Shown one piece after another: positions 20,690 to 30,560 of a stretch of 64,000 nucleotides of DNA. The stretch lies in the NCBI RefSeq assembly GCF_024347575.1, contig NZ_AP025503.1:2108001-2172000 (forward strand). Direction: 5' to 3'. A program made the position numbers and the translations under genes. The notes beneath the pieces are model-generated. The model was not told where the DNA came from, did no database searches, and saw nothing but the letters and a program-made list of their open reading frames with translations. The stretch's first letter is position 1. Each line of letters starts with the position of its first letter. This DNA is from Vibrio pelagius. GTDB taxonomy: Bacteria; Pseudomonadota; Gammaproteobacteria; Enterobacterales; Vibrionaceae.

Positions 20690-20884
20690 TATTTTGCACC
20701 CGATATGGTTTTGGTGATGGGAATAGATAAACCGCCTGATTATAGGGGCTAAGCTCTGTAGATTCTAGTCGCCATTTCAGCAAAATACCGTCAAATTGAT
20801 GATCGAAATGGATTAAATCAAGATAAACGTTTGCTTAATGTCCAGAGCCCATCAACCACTTGCACACTCTGTATGAATTATAAA

Positions 20885-21961
20885 CTACTCAACCATTGAA
20901 AAGTTAATTGCCTCTGGTTTGACTTTACCTGTCCAGTACATCTTACAGGCCACATTTTCAGCCAAATCGAGATAATGACGCGTGTGCTCACTGTCTGGTC
21001 GACGCACTACGGTTGGCATTCCCGCATCAATATCTTCGCGAACATCGATGTGCAGAGGGATCTGAGCAAGAATATCGAGGCTAAACTCAACAGCCATCGC
21101 TTCAGCGCCGCCAGAGCCAAAGATATGCTCTTTTTCACCACAATGGCTACAAATATGATAGCTCATGTTCTCTACCAGCCCCGCCACTGGCACGCCTACC
21201 TTGTCAAACATCGCCACACCTTTGCGTGCGTCCGCTAAAGCGAGATCTTGTGGTGTAGTTACAACAATCGCACCTGTCACAGGGATTTGCTGAGACAAAG
21301 TCAGTTGGATGTCACCTGTACCCGGCGGCATATCAATGACCAGATAGTCAAGATCCGGCCATACCGTTTCATTCATGATCTGGCCAAGCGCTTTCGCTGC
21401 CATTGGACCACGCCAGATAGCGGCATCGTCTTTTGAAACCAAGTAACCGATTGAGTGAGTGAAGATCCCATGCGCTTCAATTGGAATCATCCATTTGTTG
21501 TCACGCACTTCCGGTTTCGCTTGCATTTGCCCGAGCATCATAGGCACAGAAGGACCATAAATATCGGCATCCAATAGACCAACTTTGGCACCCGATTTGG
21601 ATAGTGCCAATGCTAAGTTAACTGAAGTCGTGGATTTACCAACTCCCCCTTTTGCAGAGGTCACTGCGATGATATTTTTCACGCCTTTGACCGGGCTTGA
21701 GACGGTTGTTTCGAGTGCAGCAGGCTTAATTCGAACTTCAAAGTCGAATCCAGCCACTTTTTGTTCCGCGATTTGATGTGATATCCAGTGTGATAGCTCT
21801 TCTACTAAGCTATTGGCCGCAAATGGAAGCGTAATGATGAATGAACCCTTTGGATCAACCGTCACCATATTTGGTTGAGATGCCCATTCTGGGATTAGAA
21901 GTACAGATTCAAACTCATTCAGCCAAGAACAAAAATCTTGCTTTGATGTGAAGTTACGCAT
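20885..21961 (-). CDS. apbC: Mrp/ApbC-type iron-sulfur cluster carrier ATPase
   Basis: P-loop ATPase that carries [4Fe-4S] clusters to target enzymes. The 358-residue protein has a shortened, weakly conserved N-terminal MIP18-like region (about residues 5-85), the deviant Walker A motif SAKGGVGKST (KGGVGKS at 104-110) and the bridging CSHC pair (Cys271, Cys274) that holds the cluster between two subunits. GGAG stands just before ATG 21961. It is divergent from metG with a 159-base gap, as in E. coli. Confidence 0.95.
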   Translation of the reverse strand: MRNFTSKQDFCSWLNEFESVLLIPEWASQPNMVTVDPKGSFIITLPFAANSLVEELSHWISHQIAEQKVAGFDFEVRIKPAALETTVSSPVKGVKNIIAVTSAKGGVGKSTTSVNLALALSKSGAKVGLLDADIYGPSVPMMLGQMQAKPEVRDNKWMIPIEAHGIFTHSIGYLVSKDDAAIWRGPMAAKALGQIMNETVWPDLDYLVIDMPPGTGDIQLTLSQQIPVTGAIVVTTPQDLALADARKGVAMFDKVGVPVAGLVENMSYHICSHCGEKEHIFGSGGAEAMAVEFSLDILAQIPLHIDVREDIDAGMPTVVRRPDSEHTRHYLDLAENVACKMYWTGKVKPEAINFSMVE

Positions 21962-22120
21962 TGGGGCTCCTTTTTTTAATTAATGCTATCACCCGCTGAC
22001 GAAAGACTGAACCCTTAAAAAACTAAGGGATTCGTCAATTTGATACCTTGGCGTGACACACGTTATAAAGTAGTATTACACATCAAATTTATACCCATCA
22101 AAAAGAAGCGAAATTTAAGT

Positions 22121-24196
22121 ATGGCAAACGATCCAAGAACTCTTGATTCAAGGAAACTACTGGTCACTTGTGCCCTTCCGTATGCTAATGGTTCGATTCA
22201 CCTAGGTCACATGCTTGAGCACATTCAAGCTGACATTTGGGTGCGCTACCAACGCCTACGCGGCAACACTGTAAACTTCATCTGTGCTGACGATGCTCAC
22301 GGCACGCCAATCATGCTAAAAGCACAACAGATGGGTATTACACCAGAAGAGATGATCGCTGCTGTAAGTGAAGAGCACCAAAAGGACTTCGCTGGCTTCG
22401 ATATTAGCTTTGATAACTACCACAGCACACACTCAGAAGAGAACCGTGAGCTGGCTTCACACATCTACCTAGAGCTTAAGAAGAACGGCTTTATCTCTAG
22501 CCGCACTATCTCTCAGCTATTCGACCCTGAGAAAGAGATGTTCCTACCGGATCGTTTCGTAAAGGGTACATGTCCTAAGTGTAAGTCAGAAGACCAATAC
22601 GGTGACAACTGTGATAACTGTGGCGAAACATACAGTCCAACAGAACTGATTGATCCTAAGTCAGCCGTATCTGGCGCAACACCAGTGATGAAAGACTCTG
22701 AGCACTTCTTCTTCGACCTACCTCAGTTCGAAAGCATGCTACAAGAGTGGACTCGCTCTGGTTCTCTTCAAGCTGAAACAGCGAACAAAATGCAAGAGTG
22801 GTTTGAGTCTGGCCTACAACAGTGGGATATCTCACGTGACGCGCCATACTTCGGCTTTGAAATCCCAGGCGAGAAAGACAAGTTCTTCTACGTATGGCTA
22901 GACGCTCCTATCGGTTACATGGGTTCATTCAAAAACCTGTGTGACAAGCGTGATGACCTAGATTTCGATGAGTATTGGAAGAAAGACAGCTCAACAGAAC
23001 TTTACCACTTCATCGGTAAAGACATTGTTTACTTCCACTCTCTATTCTGGCCAGCAATGCTAGAAGGCAGCGGTTTCCGTAAACCAGACAACGTGTTTGT
23101 CCACGGCTACGTCACCGTAAACGGTGCCAAGATGTCTAAGTCAAAAGGCACCTTCATCAAAGCAGCGACTTACCTAGATCATTTAGATCCAGAATGTCTA
23201 CGCTACTACTACGCAGCGAAACTAAACAGCCGTATTGACGACCTAGACCTTAACCTTGAAGACTTCACGCAGCGCGTTAACGCTGATGTAGTAAACAAGA
23301 TTGTTAACCTAGCATCTCGTAACGCAGGCTTCATCACTAAGCGTTTTGAAGGCAAGCTATCTGACCACTTCGCAGAGCCAGAGCTGTACAACGAATTCGT
23401 TGCAGCTGCTGATCGTATTGCTGAGCTTTACGAAACTCGCGAATTTGGTCGTGCAATCCGTGAAATCACAGCACTAGCAGACAAAGCAAACCAATACGTT
23501 GACGAAAAAGCACCGTGGGTTGTAGCGAAAGAAGAAGGTAAAGACCAAGAACTGCAAGACATCTGTTCTGTTGGTATTAACCTATTCCGCGTTCTGATCA
23601 CGTACCTAAAACCTGTGATGCCTGAGCTAGCAGCACGCACTGAAGCATTCCTAAACCAAGAACTGACTTGGGAAGGTATGGCTGCACCACTGACAGGTCA
23701 CGAGATCACTAAATTCAAGGCGCTATTCAGCCGTATCGACCCTAAGAAGGTTGAAGCGATGATTGAAGCTTCTAAAGAAGACGCAGCAGCAGAAGTTGCA
23801 GCGAAAGAAGCGGCAGAAGCAGCTAAGAACAAAGCAAGCCAAACCGAGCTTGACAAAGATCCAATCGCAGAAGAGATTGAATTTGACGCTTTCGCAGCAG
23901 TAGACATGCGTATTGCTCGCATCATCTCTTGTGAAGAAGTGCCAAAAGCAAACAAACTGCTTAAGTTCCAATTGGACATCGGTGGCGAAACTCGTCAGGT
24001 ATTCTCTGGCATCAAGTCAGCATACAAACCTGAAGAGCTAGAAGGCAAGCTAACAGTCATGGTAGCAAACCTTAAGCCGCGTAAGATGAAGTTTGGTATG
24101 TCTGAAGGCATGATCCTAGCAGCAGGCCCGGGGGGTAGCGACCTATGGATCCTTGAGCCGCACGAAGGTGCACAGCCAGGTATGCGCGTAATGTAA
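22121..24196 (+). CDS. metG: Methionine--tRNA ligase
   Basis: Charges tRNA-Met and initiator tRNA. The 691-residue protein has the class I signature HLGH at residues 27-30, KMSKS at 337-341 and a zinc knuckle with Cys151, Cys154, Cys164 and Cys167. A lysine/alanine-rich linker (about 550-580) leads to a C-terminal EMAP-II-like tRNA-binding domain that also makes the dimer. The frame is open 27 codons upstream, but that stretch is not conserved-looking and ATG 22121 starts the known MANDPR-type N-terminus, with AGAAG upstream. Confidence 0.98.
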   Translation: MANDPRTLDSRKLLVTCALPYANGSIHLGHMLEHIQADIWVRYQRLRGNTVNFICADDAHGTPIMLKAQQMGITPEEMIAAVSEEHQKDFAGFDISFDNYHSTHSEENRELASHIYLELKKNGFISSRTISQLFDPEKEMFLPDRFVKGTCPKCKSEDQYGDNCDNCGETYSPTELIDPKSAVSGATPVMKDSEHFFFDLPQFESMLQEWTRSGSLQAETANKMQEWFESGLQQWDISRDAPYFGFEIPGEKDKFFYVWLDAPIGYMGSFKNLCDKRDDLDFDEYWKKDSSTELYHFIGKDIVYFHSLFWPAMLEGSGFRKPDNVFVHGYVTVNGAKMSKSKGTFIKAATYLDHLDPECLRYYYAAKLNSRIDDLDLNLEDFTQRVNADVVNKIVNLASRNAGFITKRFEGKLSDHFAEPELYNEFVAAADRIAELYETREFGRAIREITALADKANQYVDEKAPWVVAKEEGKDQELQDICSVGINLFRVLITYLKPVMPELAARTEAFLNQELTWEGMAAPLTGHEITKFKALFSRIDPKKVEAMIEASKEDAAAEVAAKEAAEAAKNKASQTELDKDPIAEEIEFDAFAAVDMRIARIISCEEVPKANKLLKFQLDIGGETRQVFSGIKSAYKPEELEGKLTVMVANLKPRKMKFGMSEGMILAAGPGGSDLWILEPHEGAQPGMRVM

Positions 24197-24211
24197 CGCC
24201 AACCACTGAAT

Positions 24212-24248
24212 TGAAAATCCCCATCGCAGTAATGCATGGGGATTTTTT
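24212..24248 (+). terminator. Intrinsic terminator of metG
   Basis: AAAATCCCCAT pairs with ATGGGGATTTT, with a GC inner stem, then a T run. It starts 16 bases after the stop. Confidence 0.9.
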
Positions 24249-24355
24249 ATTTCTGTTGATATCCCACATTCTCTGATACATTCCCTCCTCAACTTTTCAG
24301 TCGATAATACGCTTAATACTCGCGACACTCGACTCACTGCCGAATTAGGATTCCT

Positions 24356-24835
24356 GTGACTAACAATGAAATCTTGCGCCGTATCCAACACGCGCTAAAC
24401 CTGAAGAACGCCCAAATCATCAAAGCCTTTGAGCAAGCAGACTCTACCGTTGCGCATGACCAAGTAAACAACTGGCTAAAAGCTGAAAGTGAAAAGTCAT
24501 TCTCGAAAATGAAAGATAAAGAGCTGGCAATCTTCCTAAATGGTTTCATCAATCTTAAGCGCGGCAAGAAAGAGGGTGAACAGCCAAAGCCAGAAGTATC
24601 ACTGACTAACAACATGATTTTCATGAAACTGCGTATTGCATTAAACATGAAGGCTGAAGATGTACTGGATGCATTAGAAGTGATGGGAATTAGCCTAAGT
24701 AAGTACGAAATTGGCGCCTACTTCCGCAAACCAAACAACAAGAACTACAAGACTTGTGAAGACCAACTATTGTGCGACTTCTTAAGCGGTGTTCAGTTCT
24801 CTCACCGTCCAGATTCAGAAGAATTTGCTGGGTAG
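24356..24835 (+). CDS. yehS: DUF1456 family protein YehS
   Basis: A 159-residue protein with two related halves of the DUF1456 type: NNEILRRIQHALNL near residue 3 and NNMIFMKLRIALNM near residue 85. Function unknown; the fold is helical and sometimes described as DNA-binding-like. The start is GTG at 24356 with AGGA 6 bases upstream; no upstream ATG fits. It is a single gene with its own terminator, between metG and fadR. The name follows the E. coli homologue. Confidence 0.88.
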   Translation: MTNNEILRRIQHALNLKNAQIIKAFEQADSTVAHDQVNNWLKAESEKSFSKMKDKELAIFLNGFINLKRGKKEGEQPKPEVSLTNNMIFMKLRIALNMKAEDVLDALEVMGISLSKYEIGAYFRKPNNKNYKTCEDQLLCDFLSGVQFSHRPDSEEFAG

Positions 24836-24870
24836 GCTTGCCTCTGTATCAAAACGCTAAACAAGAATAA

Positions 24871-24906
24871 AAAACGGCGAGCTATCAGATAGCTCGCCGT
24901 TTTTGT
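24871..24906. terminator. Bidirectional terminator between yehS and fadR
   Basis: AAAACGGCGAGCTATC (24871-24886) and GATAGCTCGCCGTTTT (24888-24903) form a 16-bp perfect inverted repeat flanked by A and T runs, between convergent genes. Confidence 0.93.
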
Positions 24907-24926
24907 TTGTTCGCTGAACTCACTTA

Positions 24927-25766
24927 TTAGCTGTCGTCTTCAGTAAAGTTCGTTGGCAGCGTCGTTTTCATTTCGTTCCAAACCTGTCCACTTGCAACAC
25001 CGTAGTTACGGATCAGTAATGGCAAGTTTTCACGTTCGCCGCTCTCACAAATGGCTAACAGCTCTTTATAGAAATCCATCGCTAGGCGACGTGCTTCGGG
25101 GTTAGAGAAGTAGTAACTGCCGATGCGATCGTAAAGCTTACGAACACCATTAAAGATCAAACCATAGATTTGGTTGCCTGAATGAAACGCAAGGCGTTGG
25201 AACAGCATGTAGTCATAAAAGTTGAAAGTTTTAGCAACAAGAATCGCTTGGCGTTTCTCTTCATCTTTTTCGTTGTCTTCTTTTACTGCATGCTTAATTT
25301 TTTCTGCGTATGGAGAAGACTCGACAAACTCATCCCACGTTTTAGACGCGAGCAGTGCTTCACACGATTCAATCACATTGATAATCGTGCGCTCTGAACT
25401 CTCTTTGTTCACCTTAAATGCGTAACGCATAAAGATAGGGCTGATGTTTGTACGTGCTGCAAGCAAGTCTTCTACGATATTTGTCGCGTTATCTACGTCT
25501 AATGTCATTAGCGTATCAAGAATGTGCAGACCCGATGTCTCCATGAACTGGTTCACCTTAGTTGGCTTACCATGTTGAATTGTCAGCCAACCGTCGCGGG
25601 CTAGACGTTGCAATACTTCACGTAGTGTGGTTCGAGTAACACCAATTAATTCAGACAGCTCACGCTCAGCTGGTAGGATTGAGCCAGGGGGGAAACGGCC
25701 GTTCCAAATACTTTCAATAATATACTTCTCTGCAAATCCTGCCGGGCTCTTCGCCTTAATGACCAT
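24927..25766 (-). CDS. fadR: Fatty acid metabolism regulator FadR
   Basis: GntR-family transcription factor that represses fatty acid degradation and activates unsaturated fatty acid synthesis; long-chain acyl-CoA releases it from DNA. The 279-residue protein has an N-terminal winged helix (residues 10-75, with [20 protein letters not shown]) and an acyl-CoA-binding C-terminal domain. Vibrio FadR proteins are longer than the 239-residue E. coli form because of an insertion in the ligand domain; the charged [12 protein letters not shown] stretch near residue 155 fits that insertion. Divergent from nhaB, the conserved locus. Confidence 0.95.
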   Translation of the reverse strand: MVIKAKSPAGFAEKYIIESIWNGRFPPGSILPAERELSELIGVTRTTLREVLQRLARDGWLTIQHGKPTKVNQFMETSGLHILDTLMTLDVDNATNIVEDLLAARTNISPIFMRYAFKVNKESSERTIINVIESCEALLASKTWDEFVESSPYAEKIKHAVKEDNEKDEEKRQAILVAKTFNFYDYMLFQRLAFHSGNQIYGLIFNGVRKLYDRIGSYYFSNPEARRLAMDFYKELLAICESGERENLPLLIRNYGVASGQVWNEMKTTLPTNFTEDDS

Positions 25767-26196
25767 CTACACTTCAATCCAATTTAATTATTTTGCTTTA
25801 ATTGACTCATCATACCACTAGTTAGCGCCTCTCGGAAACACCTCGAAAAGTTTACAGACGCCAAACTCACAATAGAGCTAAAACTCTAAATTGCAGCACA
25901 CGTTTGCACCTTTAGTCTAATATCGCTGCATGGTATAACATCAATTTAAACAAATTTTTAACACAACATTTTTTCATTTAAATCAGAGAGATAGGTCATA
26001 ATTTTAGATCTATTAAAATGCAATATTAAGTTGTAATAATCGCACATAAGCTTAGATTATTATGTAAATTTCAATCATTTCACGCAAATATTGATTCTAG
26101 TCGATTTTTCTCACAATTTTGGTGTTATGCTTGCGCTACTTTGATCGCGTTTTTCAACAAAAAAGTGGTATTTTTAGGGCAACAGAGCATTTCCTG
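25767..26196. promoter_or_regulatory. fadR-nhaB divergent intergenic region, AT-rich part
   Basis: About 430 bases, strongly AT-rich, with no credible gene. It must hold the fadR promoter and upstream control sites of nhaB. I see no clear match to a named operator. Confidence 0.6.
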
Positions 26197-26406
26197 TTGA
26201 CTAAATGTTATCTAAGAGTAGAGTTGCGCTCAAAAATGAGCAGTGCACGAGTTTCTAAGGGAGTGACTTGGCAAGGCCACAGAACATTACATGGAATGTA
26301 GTTTTTCTAAGTCACTGTTAGTTATGATTTTAAAAGAATTTTTATAGCTCGAAACTCAAATGTTGTATTGCTTGCCAATTCATAATCAACATAAAAGAGT
26401 ATTAAC
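26197..26406 (+). promoter_or_regulatory. Structured leader upstream of nhaB
   Basis: A weak promoter (TTGACT 26197-26202, TAGAGT 26219-26224) is followed by hairpins. GCTCA/TGAGC closes at 26228-26241, GTGACTTGGCAAGGCCAC folds at 26263-26280, and AGTGACTT (26262-26269) pairs with AAGTCACT (26309-26316) around an ACATT/AATGT stem. T-rich sequence is nearby. This could be a cis-regulatory RNA for the antiporter; the class is not identified. Confidence 0.4.
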
Positions 26407-27996
26407 ATGCCGATGTCTCTCGGAAACGCTTTTATCAAGAACTTTCTTGGTAAGGCTCCTGATTGGTATAAAGTTGCCATCATTTCGTTTTTAATCATCA
26501 ACCCATTTGTTTTTTTCCTCGTTGATCCATTTGTTGCGGGCTGGCTATTAGTCGTAGAATTTATTTTTACGTTGGCAATGGCGCTTAAATGTTACCCTCT
26601 TCAACCGGGTGGTCTGTTAGCGATTCAAGCTATCGCAATCGGTATGACCAAACCGGAAATGGTTTACCACGAAATCCAAGCTAACCTACCAGTGCTGCTC
26701 TTACTGGTGTTCATGGTTGCTGGTATCTATTTTATGAAAGAGCTACTGCTCTTTATCTTCACTAAAATACTGCTTGGCATCCGCTCTAAAATCCTACTTT
26801 CTGTTGCATTCTGTGTTGCAGCGGCATTCTTATCAGCATTCCTAGACGCACTAACGGTTATCGCGGTAGTGATCAGTGTGGCTGTCGGCTTCTACTCTAT
26901 CTACCATAAAGTAGCGTCAGGCAAAGGCTCGAACTCAGCACACGACCACACTCATGATGAAGAAATTTCAGAACTGACTCGCGAAGATCTTGAAGACTAC
27001 CGTGCGTTCCTTCGCTCACTGCTTATGCACGCAGGTGTAGGTACAGCCCTAGGTGGTGTAATGACCATGGTAGGCGAGCCGCAAAACTTGGTTATCGCTA
27101 AACAAGCGGGTTGGGAGTTCGGTGAATTCATCATTCGTATGCTGCCAGTAACATTGCCTGTATTCATCTGCGGTATCATCACTTGTGCCCTTGTGGAAAA
27201 ACTAAAAATCTTTGGCTACGGTGCAAAACTGCCTGCTAACGTTCGTCAAATCCTTGTTGAGTTTGATAACACGCAGAAAGCAAGCCGCACTAAACAAGAC
27301 ATCGCAAAGCTTTGGGTTCAAGGTGCAATTGCGGTATGGCTAATCGTCGGCCTTGCGCTACACGTTGCTGAAGTAGGATTGATTGGTCTTTCTGTTATCA
27401 TCCTAGCGACAGCCTTCACCGGTGTCATCGAAGAACACTCGATGGGTAAGGCGTTTGAAGAGGCTCTACCCTTTACCGCGCTACTTGCCGTATTCTTCTC
27501 GATTGTCGCGGTAATCATCGACCAAGGTCTGTTCAAGCCTGTAATCGATGCTGTACTTCACGTAGAAGACAAAGGTGCGCAACTTGCACTGTTCTACGTC
27601 GCGAATGGTATCTTGTCCATGGTATCGGATAACGTATTCGTGGGTACGGTTTACATCAACGAAGTGAAAACTGCACTCGTTGAAGGCATCATCAACCGCG
27701 ACCAGTTCGACTTACTCGCTGTAGCAATCAACACAGGTACTAACCTACCTTCAGTTGCAACTCCAAATGGTCAAGCAGCCTTCCTATTCCTACTGACTTC
27801 GGCTCTAGCACCACTCATCCGCCTCTCTTATGGCCGTATGGTGCTGATGGCGCTGCCGTACACTATCGTACTGGCTCTTGTTGGTCTGGCTGGTATCGTG
27901 TTCTTTGTTGAGCCTATGACAGCCTGGTTCTACGATGCAGGTTGGATTGTACAACGCACTGGCGAAGTAACATCTGTGATTTCAAGTGGTCACTAA
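26407..27996 (+). CDS. nhaB: Na+/H+ antiporter NhaB
   Basis: Inner-membrane antiporter that expels sodium in exchange for protons, important for salt and pH tolerance in marine bacteria. The 529-residue protein has about 12 hydrophobic segments. Family signatures include [42 protein letters not shown] and [16 protein letters not shown] cytoplasmic acidic/histidine loop ([20 protein letters not shown]) lies near residues 178-197. A structured leader precedes it and a terminator lies between it and dsbB, so dsbB is probably only partly co-transcribed. Confidence 0.97.
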   Translation: MPMSLGNAFIKNFLGKAPDWYKVAIISFLIINPFVFFLVDPFVAGWLLVVEFIFTLAMALKCYPLQPGGLLAIQAIAIGMTKPEMVYHEIQANLPVLLLLVFMVAGIYFMKELLLFIFTKILLGIRSKILLSVAFCVAAAFLSAFLDALTVIAVVISVAVGFYSIYHKVASGKGSNSAHDHTHDEEISELTREDLEDYRAFLRSLLMHAGVGTALGGVMTMVGEPQNLVIAKQAGWEFGEFIIRMLPVTLPVFICGIITCALVEKLKIFGYGAKLPANVRQILVEFDNTQKASRTKQDIAKLWVQGAIAVWLIVGLALHVAEVGLIGLSVIILATAFTGVIEEHSMGKAFEEALPFTALLAVFFSIVAVIIDQGLFKPVIDAVLHVEDKGAQLALFYVANGILSMVSDNVFVGTVYINEVKTALVEGIINRDQFDLLAVAINTGTNLPSVATPNGQAAFLFLLTSALAPLIRLSYGRMVLMALPYTIVLALVGLAGIVFFVEPMTAWFYDAGWIVQRTGEVTSVISSGH

Positions 27997-28075
27997 TTCC
28001 CATAACGCGTCGTAAAGTGAATAAGTGAATCTAAGTAATGAAAAATAATCATTGATTAAGAAACTTATCCAAGAT

Positions 28076-28106
28076 AAAAAGCTCTGAGTAATCAGGGCTT
28101 TTTTAA
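28076..28106 (+). terminator. Terminator between nhaB and dsbB
   Basis: AGCTCTGA pairs with TCAGGGCT (one G:T), followed by six T. It lies about 20 bases before the dsbB start. Confidence 0.75.
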
Positions 28107-28127
28107 TTTTATTGAAGGACTAAATTC

Positions 28128-28646
28128 GTGAACTTTCTTTTATTGCTCAAAGATTTCTCTAAAGGCCGACTCTCGTGGCTATTATTACTTGGTTTCGTAA
28201 TCTTCTTTGAAGCATGTGCGTTGTTCTTCCAACACGTTATGATGCTTGGCCCATGCGTAATGTGCATCTATGAGCGAATCGCGATGCTCGCTATAGGTAT
28301 TGCTGCAATGATTGGTGCGATTGCACCTAACAATCCTGTCGGACGTTGGCTTGGTTTAGCTGGCTGGGGGTTCGGTGCTTACAAAGGTTTAATGCTATCG
28401 CTGGAGCACGTTAATTACCAATTCAACCCCTCTCCTTTCGCAACTTGTGACCTATTTGTCACCTTTCCAAGTTGGGCACCATTGAACGAATGGGCGCCTT
28501 GGATGTTTGAGGCTTACGGCGATTGCGCTAAGGTTGTTTGGCAGTTTATCGGTTTATCAATGCCACAATGGCTGGTGGTGATTTTCGCAGGCAACCTGAT
28601 TGCATTGGGTCTTATTGTGATTTCTCAGTTCGCGAAATCTAAATAA
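28128..28646 (+). CDS. dsbB: Disulfide bond formation protein B
   Basis: Four-helix inner-membrane protein that reoxidises periplasmic DsbA and passes electrons to quinone. The 172-residue protein has both redox pairs: Cys43-Cys46 (CVMC, first periplasmic loop) and Cys107/Cys133 (second loop). The start is GTG at 28128 with AAGGA upstream, giving MNFLLLLKDFSKGR. It follows nhaB, as in E. coli and other vibrios. No dsbA lies in the window. Confidence 0.97.
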   Translation: MNFLLLLKDFSKGRLSWLLLLGFVIFFEACALFFQHVMMLGPCVMCIYERIAMLAIGIAAMIGAIAPNNPVGRWLGLAGWGFGAYKGLMLSLEHVNYQFNPSPFATCDLFVTFPSWAPLNEWAPWMFEAYGDCAKVVWQFIGLSMPQWLVVIFAGNLIALGLIVISQFAKSK

Positions 28647-28665
28647 GCGAACCTTAAATACCAAT

Positions 28666-28696
28666 AAAAAAGTCGACCGAGGAGGTCGACTTTTTA
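28666..28696. terminator. Bidirectional terminator after dsbB
   Basis: AAAAAGTCGACC and GGTCGACTTTTT form a 12-bp perfect stem around GAGGA, between dsbB and the convergent SEC-C gene. Confidence 0.92.
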
Positions 28697-28728
28697 GTTT
28701 TTCTGTTTAGCGAGCCGTCAGTTTAAAA

Positions 28729-29370
28729 CTAAGCTTGCGCTCGACCGCAGCACTGCTTGAACTTCTTGCCGCTTTCACATGGGCAAGGATCATTTCGGCC
28801 AATATTTTTAAACGGGTTTACGCTTTGAGCTTTGTTACCTAACATGGCTTCATCGGCAGCTAATGCTACTTCGTTGACCATTAAATCCACTTGACCAACA
28901 AGTTCCGCAAGCGCTGGAGGGTTTTCCAAACCCGCAGCCACCATCTGTTGCTGAGTCTGCTCTTCGTCAATTGCCAACATCAGCGTTGTGAGGAGTGCTT
29001 GAAGCATTCTCAGTGTGCCGTCAGCCATATTCGCTTGTTGCCACTGCTCTTCTACCGTCGGCCAAACCATCATGAAACCTTCGGCGAAATCCGCGAATTG
29101 CTCATTGAAATCGCCCTCAGCAAGAACCTCTGTAGGCATGTATTCACTGCGCTGAATGAGGTTATGTTGACGGTTAATCTGTTCCGTCACCAAGCCGATG
29201 AAACGCTCTTCTGCTTCTGGTGAGATCACAGCCAGCCACTCTTGAGGATCTAGCGGCTTGGTCGCAAGGTTAGATGCTAAAATCGCTCCCTCAATAAATT
29301 GTGGCGTACACTCTTGAGGCAAGCCGTCTTGATTTAATAGTTGATATGTCATTAATACTTCATTGTTCAT
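28729..29370 (-). CDS. YecA/UPF0149-family protein with C-terminal SEC-C zinc motif
   Basis: A 213-residue cytoplasmic protein. The N-terminal two thirds resembles the all-helical YgfB/YecA (UPF0149) family. The C-terminus is a SEC-C zinc motif, [19 protein letters not shown], like that at the end of SecA. Function unclear; YecA-like proteins bind zinc and have been linked to SecA and ribosomes. The ATG at 29370 lacks a good ribosome site; the Met seven residues in (29352), with GAAG upstream, is an alternative start. Confidence 0.85.
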   Translation of the reverse strand: MNNEVLMTYQLLNQDGLPQECTPQFIEGAILASNLATKPLDPQEWLAVISPEAEERFIGLVTEQINRQHNLIQRSEYMPTEVLAEGDFNEQFADFAEGFMMVWPTVEEQWQQANMADGTLRMLQALLTTLMLAIDEEQTQQQMVAAGLENPPALAELVGQVDLMVNEVALAADEAMLGNKAQSVNPFKNIGRNDPCPCESGKKFKQCCGRAQA

Positions 29371-29543
29371 ATGAGATTTGCGCTAAGTATACTCGTTATC
29401 GTCCATCTGCGCAGTTTGCCTTTGGCTGAATTTACCTACATGAGATAAATTTCCCTTAAACGTACCAATAGTGACAATCAGCAAGGGACACCGTACAATC
29501 ACGCCTCTTTATTTTCAGGACAGAGATGTTTCGGTAGTTCGAT

Positions 29544-30506
29544 ATGCGAGTAATACTAGGCCCGATGGAAGGTGTGTTAGACCACCTTATGCGAGAGATC
29601 CTTACAGAGATCAATGACTACGATCTTTGTGTGACTGAATTCGTTCGCGTCACCGATCAGCTATTGCCACCGCATGTCTTCCATCGACTGTGTCCGGAGC
29701 TGCACCAAGGCTCTCAAACTTTGGCAGGAGTTCCTGTTCACGTCCAACTGCTTGGTCAACATCCAGAATGGATGGCACAAAATGCCATTCAGGCAGCAAA
29801 CCTTGGTGCGAAAGGTATTGACCTTAACTTCGGCTGTCCAGCTAAAGCAGTGAATAAAAGCAATGGCGGAGCTTCCCTACTCAAAGAGCCCGAACTTATC
29901 TATAAGGTAGTGAAAGCATGTCGTGAGGCAGTGCCTAAACACATTCCGGTTTCAGCCAAAATTCGGCTTGGTTGGGAAGATCCTGAAGAGTGTTTTGAGA
30001 TTGTGGATGCCATTGAGCAAGCCAAAGCTGATGAGCTCACAGTCCATGCTCGTACCAAAACCGGTGGCTACAAAGCCTCTGAGATTAAGTGGGATTATAT
30101 CAACCAGATCCGTCAGAAGACGACGCTACCACTCATTGCTAATGGTGAGATTTGGAACTACCAAGATGGTCAAAACTGCATAAAAGCGACAGGCATTGAC
30201 TCCCTCATGGTATGCCGTGGCGCGTTTAACGTTCCCAATCTAGGAAACGTGGTAAAACACAACCACCAGCCGATGCCTTGGAAAGAGGTGCTAGCGCTAC
30301 TATTACGCTACTCTGAGTTTGAGATTGAGGGTGACAAAGGGCTTTACTACCCTAATCGTGTGAAACAGTGGTTTGTTTATCTGCGTAAAGAGTACCCAGA
30401 AGCGGAAGAGATCTTCCGTGAGATCCGTACTTTCAAAAAGGCAGCGCCAATCGTAGAGCACATTCAGCGCTACCAAGATAAGCTATTAGCAACTCCGATA
30501 GCCTAG
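29544..30506 (+). CDS. dusC: tRNA-dihydrouridine(16) synthase DusC
   Basis: Flavin enzyme that reduces U16 of tRNA to dihydrouridine. The 320-residue protein has the N-terminal LGPMEGV flavin motif (residues 5-11), LNFGCPAK with catalytic Cys98, KIRLGW and the HART motif near residue 168. The MRVILGPMEGVLDHLMRE opening separates DusC from DusA/DusB. It is divergent from the SEC-C gene and converges on the GGDEF gene. Confidence 0.95.
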   Translation: MRVILGPMEGVLDHLMREILTEINDYDLCVTEFVRVTDQLLPPHVFHRLCPELHQGSQTLAGVPVHVQLLGQHPEWMAQNAIQAANLGAKGIDLNFGCPAKAVNKSNGGASLLKEPELIYKVVKACREAVPKHIPVSAKIRLGWEDPEECFEIVDAIEQAKADELTVHARTKTGGYKASEIKWDYINQIRQKTTLPLIANGEIWNYQDGQNCIKATGIDSLMVCRGAFNVPNLGNVVKHNHQPMPWKEVLALLLRYSEFEIEGDKGLYYPNRVKQWFVYLRKEYPEAEEIFREIRTFKKAAPIVEHIQRYQDKLLATPIA

Positions 30507-30532
30507 CTCCTCAAAACAATGTATTCGTCGAC

Positions 30533-30555
30533 AGAGCGACATTCAACGTCGCTCT
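30533..30555. terminator. Hairpin between dusC and GGDEF gene
   Basis: AGAGCGAC (30533-30540) pairs with GTCGCTCT (30548-30555). There is no clear T run on the plus side, so termination strength is doubtful. Confidence 0.45.
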
Positions 30556-30560
30556 GAACA

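Noticed and set aside
22040..22120. A longer N-terminus for MetG
   Set aside because: The extra 27 residues are not typical of the family, while ATG 22121 gives the known start and has a ribosome site.
26119..26301. A 60-codon plus-strand frame upstream of nhaB
   Set aside because: It overlaps the probable nhaB promoter and hairpins, has no good ribosome site, and its translation looks random.
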